Under the pieces are notes generated by a model. That model had not been told where the DNA came from. It was given only the letters and a program-made list of their open reading frames with translations, and searched no databases. A stretch of 64,000 nucleotides of DNA from an uncultured bacterium (GTDB lineage: Bacteria > Patescibacteriota > Gracilibacteria > Absconditabacterales > Absconditicoccaceae). The stretch spans positions 1-64,000 of the forward strand of contig CAMVNA010000002.1 in NCBI GenBank assembly GCA_947168725.1, given 5' to 3'. This document shows positions 1 to 9,039 of the stretch, one piece after another. Both the position numbers and the translations under genes were made by a program. The stretch's first letter is position 1, and each line of letters begins with the position of its first letter.

Positions 1-79
1 AGAAGAAAAGAAAGCAGCTAAAGCTGAGAAGAAAGAAACTAAAAAAGAAGAAAAAACTGAAAAGAAAAGTAAGAAATAA
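1..79 (+). CDS. C-terminal tail of a Lys/Glu-rich protein (partial)
   Basis: Only the last 25 codons are in the window. They are almost entirely Lys, Glu, Ala and Thr and end in TAA at 77-79, followed by a strong terminator. Such basic tails occur on ribosomal and nucleic-acid-binding proteins of this phylum, but nothing here identifies the family. The 5' end lies outside the window. Confidence 0.6.
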   Translation, partial: EEKKAAKAEKKETKKEEKTEKKSKK

Positions 80-154
80 TTTATTGAAATCAGATATATA
101 AATCACTATAATAAACATATTGTGTATTCAATGAACCTTTTTTTGCATTTTAAG

Positions 155-186
155 CCTCGCTGCTGTGACAGTACCGAGGTTTTTTT
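155..186 (+). terminator. Intrinsic terminator
   Basis: CCTCG (155-159) pairs with CGAGG (175-179), with an inner CTG/CAG, followed by seven T. It closes the transcript of the Lys-rich gene. Confidence 0.75.
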
Positions 187-266
187 GATTTAATATTGAC
201 TAAAATTTTGATTTAGATAAGAAATAGTCATTAATTTTTATAGAACATTAACCACAAAAATCGTAA

Positions 267-908
267 ATGAAATCTGATATAAAAGTATTCTCTAATCCGA
301 ATATATTTTCATCCGAAGTTTATGTTATTACTTTTAACGACACAGTAATCGTTATCGATCCATGATTTTATGATTCAGATTTTAAGAATTATTTATCTAA
401 ACTCTGAAAAGTTGATACAATCTTATTAACTCACGGACATTGAGATCATATCAGATGTGTAGACGAAATAATTAAAAACTACCCAAAAACCAAAACATAT
501 ATTCACCATTTTGACCATGAATTATTAACAAACGCAGAATTAAATTGTTCTTTTTTAGTTTGAAGAGAAGCTATCAAAATTAAGTCAGATGTAAAATGAA
601 TAGAGCAGTGAACATATGATTTCTGAAAATTATCAACCCAAGTAATTCATGTTCCATGACATACAGATTGAGGTGTAATGTATTATTTTGAAGAATTATG
701 AGCTCTATTCCTCTGAGATACTGTAATGGGTGAAAGTATATGAACTCTGAGTGCCCCAACATGAGATATAAATAAAATGCAGGCTTCTTTATGAAAATTT
801 AAACATCTATGACTTGATCCATCAACTTTATGCTATCCATGACACTGAGAAGTGATGAATTACTGAGAAATCTTGGACGTTAATCCTTTTTTGAAGGGAA
901 ATTTTTAA
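267..908 (+). CDS. Metallo-beta-lactamase-fold hydrolase
   Basis: A 213-residue protein of the metallo-beta-lactamase superfamily, which hydrolyses thioesters, nucleotides or related substrates with a di-metal centre. The hallmark THGHGDH lies at residues 55-61, with both glycines of the motif encoded by UGA. A downstream HVPGHTDGG supplies the next metal ligand, and a late CYPGHGE near the C terminus the last. The length fits single-domain members (glyoxalase II-like). There is no signal peptide. It stands alone on the plus strand behind a terminator, so the context does not reveal the substrate. The family is sure; the function is not. Confidence 0.88.
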
Positions 909-977
909 ATTTTTTCAAAAATATTACTTAATCCTTGAGATTTTAACAAAATGAAAAAATGCTTTCTTTCAGTAGAA

Positions 978-1517
978 CTACAATAATTCTAAAATATCAT
1001 TTTCTATATCTTCTGGACTAAATGTTGGATCATATCTTTTTATTACATTTCAATCTCTATCTACGAGAAATTTTGTAAAATTCCAAACAATATCTCCATC
1101 TTTTTTACAGCTTTTACTTATTGCTTTAATAGCTGCCATAGATGCTTTATTTTTTAATCATTGAACCTCTTCATTAGGTTGTTGCTCTTTTAAGTAAGTA
1201 TATAATGGTAGTTCATTCTCTCAATTTACTTCAATTTTTGAGAATTGATCAAATGTAGTGTTGTACTTCATAGTACAAAATTGATGAATTTCATCATCAC
1301 TTCATGGCGCCTGATGTCCAAACTGATCACAAGGGAAATCCAAAATTTCCAATCACTTTTCGTGATGTTTTTTGTACAGATTTTCTAGTCATTCATATTG
1401 AGGAGTAAATCCACAACCAGTCGCAGTATTTACAATTATCAATACTTTTCATTTAAAAATTCTCAAAGAAATCTGACTTCAATCTCTTTGTTTAACTTCA
1501 TAATCATAAATAGTCAT
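978..1517 (-). CDS. gpx: Glutathione peroxidase family thiol peroxidase
   Basis: A 179-residue thiol peroxidase that reduces hydroperoxides. The peroxidatic Cys is C35 in TATGCGFTPQY, the Gln is Q65 in FPCDQFG, and a WNFTKFLVD segment gives the Trp/Asn of the catalytic tetrad. It has Cys rather than Sec. The protein is cytoplasmic with no signal peptide. It is the last gene of a minus-strand run (MmcQ-like, flavodoxin, winged helix, Gpx) with gaps of 24-70 bp. In an organism with little metabolism the reductant is probably thioredoxin rather than glutathione (inference from bacterial homologues). Confidence 0.92.
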
Positions 1518-1541
1518 ATCGATGTTTTTCATATATAAAAT

Positions 1542-1724
1542 TTATTTAGCAGGTTCCCATTTACATCTAACAGTGGAAATAATAGCTCATTCTTTTTTGA
1601 GTTCCGCAAAAGATTTATCAACCACTTTTCTATCCAGTCCTGTCATTTCTGCTACTTTACCAGCATTAATGGGCTCTCAAGCTCTTTTCATTGCTTCTAA
1701 AATTATCTTTTTTTCTTTTTCCAT
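1542..1724 (-). CDS. Small winged-helix DNA-binding protein
   Basis: A 60-residue protein that looks like a single winged helix: a helix-rich start, a GKVAEMTGLDRKVVDKSFAEL turn region, then a short KKEGAIIS wing and a basic tail. The glycines at the turn and wing are UGA. It lies 24 bp upstream of gpx and 69 bp downstream of the flavodoxin gene, so it is likely co-transcribed. It may be a redox-linked regulator, which is only inferred from its neighbours. The whole reading frame has no room for a sensor domain. Confidence 0.7.
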
Positions 1725-1793
1725 TCTTATGAATTATATTATAAATCTAATTTTCTTATAAAAAAGCCCCTAAAAAAATCAAACAATTTTTTA

Positions 1794-2303
1794 TTACAGC
1801 CAATTTTCAACAGTATCTTTCGCTTGATAAACAGAGCTACCACGAATAGCTAATCAATCCAAAACTTCAGCTCATTTACAGAGATTCTTAAGCTGACTTG
1901 GAACACTAGCTAATCCAGATCATTCATGAGTAGTAAATGGTCTAACTATTTTTCATTCCCAATTTAATTTCTCTAACTGAGTAACCATTGGTTGTGGTAA
2001 TTGTCACCGATAGATTGGTCATCAAACATAAATCACTTCATAGTCGTCAATACTTTCTAGAGTATTAACTATTTCTGGTCTTTCATCATTATCATTTTCA
2101 ATTTTAGATTCTTTTATACAAGTAGCATAATCCTTTGCATAAGGGATTTTTCTTTCCACCTTGAATAAATCTGCTCATATTAATTCTTGAATATATTCAG
2201 CAATAACTTCTGTATTTCACTTCTCGATATATCATACTGCATAATTTTCATCAGCCCTGGAAAAGTAAATCACGATACTTTTTTTAGTCTTTAAATCAGT
2301 CAT
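1794..2303 (-). CDS. Flavodoxin-fold protein
   Basis: A 169-residue single-domain flavodoxin, an FMN-binding electron carrier or quinone reductase. The N-terminal strand SIVIYFSRADENYAVG is the phosphate-binding loop region. A VIYVGGPIYRGQLPQP segment is the 60s FMN loop, and TTHEGSGLAS the 90s loop. The glycines in these loops are UGA. It sits 31 bp from the MmcQ-like gene and upstream of the winged-helix and peroxidase genes, which supports a small redox operon. Confidence 0.88.
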
Positions 2304-2334
2304 TTTTTGTAATATAATAAAATAAAAATCAGAA

Positions 2335-2730
2335 TTATTTACTCAATCACAAAAGCTTTTTCCAATCTTTACAACTATACTTATAGCTGATATCAATTAA
2401 TGATTTTACTAAATCCTCCTTTGGAGAGAGCGGTCATAAAAGAATTGTTAACCAATGTTTCTTATTCATATGATATCATGGACGAAGTCATGGTTGAGTA
2501 CGAAGATATTCTATCATGTTTGGATCACATTTAACATCTATTATATCAATAGTTCATTCCTCTCATGCATTAACAAACTTCTTTCAAATATTGGCAATTC
2601 AGCATGCAAATCGTTTTTTAGTTTCAGGATTACGAAATGCACAATAATTAGGATATTTAGGCCGTAAATATTCAGGTTCTACATTGTATTTCTCTTTGAT
2701 ATAATCTATCACATCTTGTCTACAGAACAT
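2335..2730 (-). CDS. MmcQ/YjbR family protein
   Basis: A 131-residue member of the MmcQ/YjbR (DUF419) family, which has a CyaY-like or double-wing DNA-binding fold. The family signature PGYHMNKKHWLTI lies in the second half, and a PEYLRPKYPNYCAFRNPETKKRFA segment in the first half matches the usual start. The length is typical. The cellular role is not established for the family. It begins the minus-strand redox run. Confidence 0.85.
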
Positions 2731-2815
2731 GATTTTAATATATTTTAAATAAATAGTTTGCTTTACCAAAAATAAGAACTGAAGTCGGAAAATCAATACT
2801 TAAAAATTAGATTTT

Positions 2816-2870
2816 ACATTTTTTCGATGGAATAATTGTTACAAAACTACATTTTTTCGATGGAATAATT
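2816..2870. repeat. 33-bp tandem repeat, left block (2 copies)
   Basis: About 1.7 copies of a 33-bp unit whose core is TTTTTTCGATGGAATAATTG, with the conserved G of CGATGG at 2826 and 2859. The same unit recurs at 4239-4360, on the other side of the ATPase gene. The block overlaps the stop codon of that gene by two bases. Confidence 0.9.
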
Positions 2871-4161
2871 ACTTATTAATCAACTCGTCAAAGCAAAAAA
2901 TTAGATACAATGGGATATTTATCAATCAATCTTGTTTAATAAAATCCAACAAAGAAAAGCGGATACATATTTGTGGATTATATTTTTCGCGATAAATTTT
3001 TAGGCTTTTTGACTTTGTATTTTCTCCACTTTTTACTTCAATTGGAATAATTTTTTCTTCTATCTGTGTAATAAAATCTACTTCAGCATTTGCATTAGAT
3101 GTTCGATAGAAGATTTTATAATTATTCATATTTTGTAGGACAAATTGTTCTGCAAAAAGTCAGTTGTATTCATTAAAAATACTATATTTATTCATTAGTA
3201 CATTACTTGGAATGTCGGCAAGTTTTCTCAAGAGTCATACATCCAAAAAATAAAGTTTGAAAGCGGAATCTTCTTGATAAGCCAGAAGTGGTAATTTATC
3301 TCATCTTTTTACTCTATTTACTTTTCTTACCAGTCCGCTATCGACCAACCATTGTAATGCGATTTCATAATCTTTAGCTCTAGCTCATTGTCTGAGAATT
3401 CATCGAATAAATTTATCATTTTCTTTGGCAAACTGTAATGGGATAGCTTCCCAAATTTGAGTCAGCCTTTTTGTCATTTGTTCGTTTGTGTGCTTTGAAA
3501 AATCATATCTATATGACTGTAAGATGTTTCACTGTAATAAATCTATTTTTTCTACATCTTGTTCTGTAATCCAAGATTGAACGATTTCTGGCATTCAACC
3601 AACGAAAAGATATTGTTTCATATATTCATACAATCTTCCATCAAAAATCTGATTTGGACTTTTTTTGTATAATTTAATTAATTTTTCTTCTCCATTTGCT
3701 AATAAAAATTCTTCAAAATCCATAGGCTCCAAATGTAAAAATTCGATTTTACCAACGGGAAATGATGTTTCTTTGTGTAAAGCAATTCACAATAAGCTAC
3801 CTGATGCAATAATGTGATATTCTCCCGCTAGTTCGTTGAAATATTTTAAAGATGTTAAAGCTCTAGGATTTGATTGTATTTCATCAAAGATTAATAAAGT
3901 CTTTCATGGTGTAATCTCTTGTTTAAAATATATTTCTAGATTTGTGAGAATTTTTTTTGGATCTAAATCATTTTCAAAAAGCTGAGCGATTTCTGGTGCG
4001 ACATTCTCAAAATTCAGATAAATCGTATTTGAATAGCATTCATTTCAAAACTGTCTAATCAAAAAAGTCTTTCCAACTTGTCTTGCTCAAGTCAAAAGTA
4101 AAGGTTTTCTGCTTTTTGATTTTTGCCACTTTTTCAAATGTTCGATAGCTTTTCTATACAT
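2869..4161 (-). CDS. DUF4143-type AAA ATPase with C-terminal nuclease-like domain
   Basis: A 430-residue P-loop protein of the widespread AAA_14/DUF4143 family. Walker A is LLTGARQVGKTF (about residues 22-33), Walker B LLIFDEIQ, sensor-like IIASGSLLG, and the C-terminal DUF4143 part ends in a PD-(D/E)XK-like strand pair, DFITQIEEKIIPIEVKSG. Its cellular role is unknown; members are often mobile, in multicopy, and near defence genes. It stands alone between two blocks of 33-bp repeats, which suggests a transposable unit or a repeat-bounded insertion. There is no signal peptide. Confidence 0.9.
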
Positions 4162-4238
4162 TAAGAAATTTGTAAAAAGATAAAATCTAATTTTACAGGT
4201 TAATTATAGGCAATTTTTATATAAAAGCAAATCTTTTT

Positions 4239-4360
4239 ACACTTTTTCGATGGAATAATTGTTACAAAACTACACTTTTTCGATGGAATAATTGTTACAA
4301 AACTACATTTTTTCGATGGAATAATTGTTATAAAACTACACTTTTTCGATGGAATAATTT
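4239..4360. repeat. 33-bp tandem repeat, right block (about 4 copies)
   Basis: The unit repeats with exact 33-bp spacing: the conserved CG lies at 4248, 4281, 4314 and 4347. The variants CACTTTTTCG and CATTTTTTCG, and one C/T change in GTTACAAA, show slight divergence. Because 33 is divisible by 3 the minus strand stays open and gives an artificial repetitive peptide (IIPSKKCSFVT); this is not taken as a gene. There are no CRISPR-type spacers. Confidence 0.9.
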
Positions 4361-4372
4361 TTTCTGACTTGC

Positions 4373-4400
4373 TTGATTTTTGAGAAAATATTGATATAAG
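4373..4400 (+). promoter_or_regulatory. Promoter of leader RNA A
   Basis: TTGATT (4373-4378), 16 bp, TATAAG (4395-4400). The conserved RNA sequence AAGAGCCAAAT begins two bases further on. The homologous locus at 24 kb has TTGAAA, 16 bp, TATCTT at the same distance. Confidence 0.5.
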
Positions 4401-4402
4401 GT

Positions 4403-4553
4403 AAGAGCCAAATCTATTTAGTCGGAATTCACAAGAATTTTGCAATTAACAAGATAAGACGATTGGTATTATCGTTTCTTTATCTTCGTTGATTGCGAAA
4501 TCCGATTTAAAGAAAATAGGTTTGGCGACTCGGTAATATCAGTCGTCTTTTTT
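4403..4553 (+). ncRNA. Three-way-junction leader RNA, copy A (riboswitch-like)
   Basis: A structured RNA shared with copy B at 23962-24105. P1 pairs GCCAAATCTATTT (4407-4419) with AAATAGGTTTGGC (4514-4526). A small P2 is AATTC-acaa-GAATT. P3 starts with GCAATTAAC (4442-4450) against GTTGATTGC (4488-4496) and continues as AAGATAA/TTATCTT and ACGAT/ATCGT. A terminator, GGCGACT (4524-4530) with AGTCGTC (4541-4547) and six T, shares its first GGC with the P1 3' strand, so P1 and terminator compete. It lies ahead of the EcoRI-type methyltransferase gene. No known riboswitch class was recognised. Confidence 0.7.
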
Positions 4554-4560
4554 AGTATGA

Positions 4561-4605
4561 AAAAATAGTTCGGCTGATTAAGCTTTTAGTCGCTAAACTA
4601 TTTTT
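4561..4605 (+). promoter_or_regulatory. Second hairpin just ahead of the methyltransferase start
   Basis: AAAAATAGTT (4561-4570) pairs perfectly with AACTATTTTT (4596-4605), with a partly paired loop. It ends three bases before the ATG at 4609, so it could act as a second terminator or could mask the start. No clear Shine-Dalgarno sequence is left between it and the start codon. Confidence 0.55.
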
Positions 4606-4608
4606 ACT

Positions 4609-5751
4609 ATGCCAAAGACAATCACAAAATTGCTTGCCGCTTGAAAAGCAAAAAAAGATGAATTTTATACTCAACTTCCAGATATAGATAAAGAATTGAG
4701 ACATTATAAAGAGCATTTTAAATGAAAAACCGTTTTTTGTAACTGTGATGACCCCTATGAAAGCAATTTTTTTAAATATTTTGCATCAAATTTTAATTTT
4801 TTGTGATTAAAAAAGTTAATTGCTACTTGATATTCTACTTCTCCAATTGCCTTTACACAGTTGCCACTATTTGAGATAAATTGATTAGAAAATGAAAAGC
4901 CGAGAGCTTATAAAATAGAAATAAATGAAGTGTATGATGCAAATGAAGATTGAGCCGTAAATTTAGCAGATATAGAACATCTTTTGAAAACATGAAAATG
5001 AAAAAATAAATTAACATTACTTAAATGAGACTGAGACTTTAGAAGTGAAGAAAGTATAAATCTCTTAAAACAATCAGATATAATTGTAACAAACCCACCA
5101 TTTTCTTTATTTAGAGAATATGTGGCTCAGTTAATGAAATATGAAAAAAAATTCTTGATATTGTGAAATATGAATGCTATTACATATAGAGAAATTTTTC
5201 CATTACTGCAAAGAAATCAAATTTGGACATGATACTGATTTAATATGTCAATGGTATATAAAACTCCATATGAAAATACATTAGAGCAAAATAGAAAATT
5301 TGTTAAATCAAAATGATATGACCCTGATAAAAATTTTATAAAAGTACCATCTGTAAACCGATACACAAATCTAGACACACAAAAAAGGCATGAAGATTTA
5401 ATTCTATATAAACATTATAATCCAGAGGAATATCCAAAATATGACAATTATAATGCTATAAATGTGGATAAAGTATCAGAAATCCCATGTGATTATGATT
5501 GATTTATATGAGTTCCTATTACATTTTTTGATAAATATAATCCAGAGCAATTTGATATAATTTGACAATGACAATGAAACTTATATAGAGAATTATCTGA
5601 TTACTGATTATCACAACAATTTGTTGATGATTATTATAAGAGTGGACAAAAATGAAGTATAAAGGCAGATCATCCAGTGTTATGATATTATGATAAAAAC
5701 CATATTCCAGTAATTCCATATATGAGAATAATTATTCGTCGTAAAAAATAA
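4609..5751 (+). CDS. EcoRI-type adenine-specific DNA methyltransferase
   Basis: A 380-residue protein matching the adenine-specific methyltransferase EcoRI family. The N-terminal FYTQLPDIDKELRHYKEHF, FCNCDDPYESNFFKYF and LKKLIATGYS segments are typical. The catalytic motif IV is NPPF at residues 162-165, used for N6-adenine methylation with S-adenosylmethionine. A LLKGDGDFRSEE segment precedes it. Many glycines are UGA. It lies behind leader RNA A and a second hairpin, and 147 bp upstream of a DUF262-HNH nuclease, a layout like a restriction-modification pair. No EcoRI-like endonuclease is adjacent. Confidence 0.9.
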
Positions 5752-5752
5752 G

Positions 5753-5872
5753 CTGTTCCCCTTTACCGAAAGGGGATACGGCGAAGCCGAGGGGATTTTT
5801 ACAGGTTATGTATAAAAATCCTCCACCGCAAGCGGTCCCCCTCCTTTCAATAAAGGAGGACAAAAATAATCA
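5753..5872. repeat. Paired palindromic interspersed repeat
   Basis: Two related palindromic units in opposite orientation. The first (5753-5800) has CCCC/GGGG and GGC-GAA-GCC arms and ends GGGGATTTT. The second (about 5815-5872) begins AAAATCCTCC and has ACCGC/GCGGT and CCTCCTTT/AAAGGAGG arms. Copies of the same family lie inside uvrA (15433-15478) and mnmA (23418-23503). Here it fills the gap between the methyltransferase and DUF262 genes. Confidence 0.85.
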
Positions 5873-5898
5873 GACTTTTATTTCTTTCATTTTAAACC

Positions 5899-6981
5899 AT
5901 GAAAATTGAATTACAAAGAATTACTATTGGCGAAGTTGCCAAAGATTATGTAGATAATGCTGAAGAATGAGTAGTTTGATACGGTGGAAAACTGAATATT
6001 CGTCCAAAATATCAGAGAGAATTTGTTTATGATGATAAAAAAAGAGAAGCAGTTATTAACTCTGTCCGTAAAAATTTTCCATTAAATGTAATGTATTGGA
6101 TGAAAAATGAAGATGGAACTTTTGAAATTTTGGATGGACAGCAGAGAACTATTTCCATTTGTCAGTATGTGAATTGAGATTATTCAATCAATGCACAATA
6201 TTTTCATGGACTTACAAAAGACGAACAAGACCAAATTCTGAATTATCCATTAATGATTTATTTCTGTGAATGAACAGATAAGGAGAGATTAGATTGGTTT
6301 GAAGTAATAAATTTTGCATGAGAAAAGCTTACCCCACAAGAGCTTAGAAATGCGATTTATACATGAGAATGGCTTACAGATGCTAAAAGACATTTTAGTA
6401 AAACATGATGTGCAGCTTATCAAATCTGAAATGATTATGTGAAATGAAGTGCGATTCGTCAGGAGATTTTGGAAACTGCGATTGATTGGATTTCAGACTG
6501 ATTTATCAATCAATATATGGCAGAGCATCAGCATAATCAGAATGCTAATGAATTGCGATTATATTTCCAAAATGTGATAAACCGAATCAAAGCCACTTTC
6601 CCAAATTATAGAAAAGAAATGAAATGAGTGAATTGGTGACCGTTGTATAATCAATTCAAAGATAAACAAGTTAATACAGATGAATTAGAAAAAGAGATTA
6701 AAAAGCTGATGATGGATGAAGATGTAACCAAAAAACCATGAATTTACCCTTATGTGCTTACTCGTGATGAAAAATATTTGAGTATTCGTGCATTTACTGA
6801 TAAAATGAAAAGAGAGGCTTATGAAAGACAGAATTGAATCTGTGTAAAATGTGATGAACATTTCCAGATTGAAGAAATGGAAGCAGACCATATTACTCCA
6901 CGAAGTCAGTGATGAGCTACGACTGCCGAAAATTGCCAAATGCTGTGTAGAGATTGCAATAGAAGAAAGAGCGATAAATAA
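5899..6981 (+). CDS. DUF262 and HNH endonuclease protein (GmrSD-like)
   Basis: A 360-residue protein. The N-terminal DUF262 domain has RPKYQREFVYDDKK and the signature DGQQR at residues 79-83, a nucleotide-binding/ParB-like active site. The C-terminal HNH domain has CVKC at 315-318, DHITPRSQGG from 330, and a final NCQMLCRDCNRRKSDK. DUF262 plus HNH is the architecture of type IV modification-dependent restriction enzymes such as GmrSD and of phosphorothioate- or methyl-dependent nucleases. Next to a DNA methyltransferase it could restrict DNA according to methylation state. Which state is not visible. Confidence 0.88.
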
Positions 6982-6983
6982 TT

Positions 6984-7841
6984 TTACAGTCACAAATTCT
7001 TTAGCCATTGAAGAGCATAATCTTCAGCATCTCTTGCCATTTCTTTTTGTTCTGGCCTTTCTCCAGTTACGGCTTCACGTTCAGGGTTATTACTCTCAAT
7101 GAATCAGTGCATAGCTCATGAATACTGTTTAATCTCTGTTTGAATTCAGTTTTCTCTTAATATCTCTTCATATTCCAGTGATGTATCTCAAATTAAATCA
7201 TTATCAGCCAAGATAAATAGGGCAGGAGCGATAGATTTTTGTTGTTCTTCGGATAATTCTAAATACATATCGTCAGCATCTCAAATATAAGCATATCACA
7301 AAATCTGAGCGAAAACATCGATATTTTCTTTTTTCAGAGTTATACAGGCTTCCATTGCATAATCTCATCCAGCGGAATATCACATAACTATCATTTTATT
7401 TGGGTCTATATTGTATTTCTCAGCATTATTTCTGAAATATTTGATGGTATCCACGATTTCATCTAATGCATAGGAAATGGAATAATCCATATTGAGTAAT
7501 TTATAGTTGATATTTACTACCATCACATTCCAATCTTTAGCAATTCTTTCACTCTGTGTATCTAGTGTGTCTGCACTTCATGCAAAAAATGCTCATCAAT
7601 GGATATTAAATACCACTGGAAGTGTTCATTCGTAAGTATCAGGATAATATAAATTAACATTAACAGGTTCTTCTCCCATTCTTGGTACTTCATAACGTTC
7701 TCATATTAATTTATCATCTGGTTTAATAATCGTGTTTCTGTGTACTCTATTAAAAAAATATACTCAAAACAAAATTAGAATAATAAGTATTAATATTAAG
7801 CTATCTAACGATATTCTAACTATTCTCTTGGCTTTTTTCAT
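6984..7841 (-). CDS. Membrane-anchored alpha/beta hydrolase (esterase/lipase)
   Basis: A 285-residue alpha/beta hydrolase of the hormone-sensitive-lipase/acetyl-esterase type. Residues 9-30 form one hydrophobic anchor, so the catalytic part is probably outside the membrane. The oxyanion motif is HGGAFF at 81-86, the nucleophile GYSAGG with S156, and the Asp and His lie in ILADNDLIGD and GAMHGF near the end. It converges with the DUF262 gene with only two bases between the stop codons. It is the last gene of the minus-strand run beginning at 12339, but 102 bp separates it from the previous gene. Confidence 0.88.
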
Positions 7842-7943
7842 TACTATTTCTACAAATTAACTGTGAAATTAAACGATTTGAAATATATGAAAATGAGAAC
7901 TTTTTTCAATTTCAATAATTTTAGTTAAACTGATAAACAAGAG

Positions 7944-8240
7944 TTATTTAGAAGCTTCATTAAACATTTCCACCTTCATATGAAGCTGATATTTATCACG
8001 AAGTGCAGCTATTTCTTTCATCATTTCTGATTTATGATGAATATCCAAAGCCTCTTTATTCTTCCATCTATCTATTAATAGTACAGTTTCAGAATCTTCC
8101 ATAGGAAAGAAATATTCATATTTTTCGTTTCATTCTTCTGCACGAATTCTATCTACTAATCAGCTAGAAATCATTTCCTCTGCAAATTTTCTAGCATTTC
8201 CATTTATTCATGTATAATAGATATTAATTGTAATGCTCAT
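7944..8240 (-). CDS. Antibiotic biosynthesis monooxygenase (ABM) domain protein
   Basis: A 98-residue single ABM domain: a ferredoxin-like fold with IYYTGINGNARKFAEEM at the start, a central EEGNEKYEYFFPMEDSETV strand pair and the typical DRWKNKEALDIHHKS helix. Small ABM proteins are cofactor-free quinol oxidases or haem-related enzymes, usually dimeric. The substrate cannot be read from the sequence. It lies between a methyltransferase gene and an esterase gene in one minus-strand run. Confidence 0.85.
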
Positions 8241-8359
8241 AGAATTTCAAGTAGTTGAAATAAAAATAAACATCCAATTTCTATATTAATGAAACAAAAA
8301 CTTTTTCAAAGGTCAAATTTAAAAATGGAGCACAAAGATCCACTCTTAGTATTCTTCAT

Positions 8360-9001
8360 TTATTTCCTAACCACAGCATGAAGTTTTAACATCCATCTGT
8401 GTTCAAAACTTTCCAAAGTTAATCACGAATTATCACATAATTTTTGTAAATCAGATTTGGTATATATTCTTACATCTCAATATCAAAGTCGGTTTAGAAA
8501 AGGTAGTTCAATATAATTAACAAAATATGATAATAATTTTCATAAATGCATATCTCTCAAAATAAGTTTACCTCAAGGTCTCAAAACTTTGAATACACAA
8601 TCAAAAAATTTCTGAGGATTAGGATAGTGATGAAAACTTTGAGAGCATATTACAATATCAAATGAATTTTCCTTAAATGGTAAATCTTCAGCATCTCAAA
8701 CTATAAATTCAACATTCTTTAATTTCTTTTTTTGAGCTACTTCAATCATTTTTGGAGTTAGGTCTAATCCTACATAATGCTTATCAGGAAATTCTTGAGT
8801 AAGTAGAGATAAGATTGGACCAGTTCAGCATCATACATCTAATAAATCACTGAAATCTTCTTTTTTGATTTCTGCCAAAATATCAGGATAATCAGCTCTA
8901 CATATTTTGTAAACTCCTGCATTTTTTCATTCATATCTCTCAGCAGCTTTAGTAAATTCTTTTTTAGATAAATCTTTAAATTTTTTAGTAGAATATCTCA
9001 T
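8360..9001 (-). CDS. Class I SAM-dependent methyltransferase
   Basis: A 213-residue Rossmann methyltransferase. Motif I is LLDVGCGTGPIL (two of the glycines UGA), motif II VGLDLTPKMIE, motif IV FDIVICSQSFHHYPNP, and a VLRPGGKLILRD strand follows. The arrangement is that of UbiE/Methyltransf_11 small-molecule methyltransferases. The substrate is unknown. It starts 38 bp after the flavodoxin fusion gene, probably in the same transcript. Confidence 0.9.
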
Positions 9002-9039
9002 ATTTGAAGTATTAATTATATAATCAATGAATTATAAAA

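Noticed and set aside
2816-4360. CRISPR array
   Set aside because: The repeats are directly tandem without spacers, and no cas genes are present; the Cas4-like nuclease at 49950 is better explained as an AddB-like enzyme.
4200-4445. 81-codon minus-strand frame with repeated IIPSKKCSFVT
   Set aside because: It exists only because the 33-bp tandem repeat is divisible by three; no start signal or recognisable protein.
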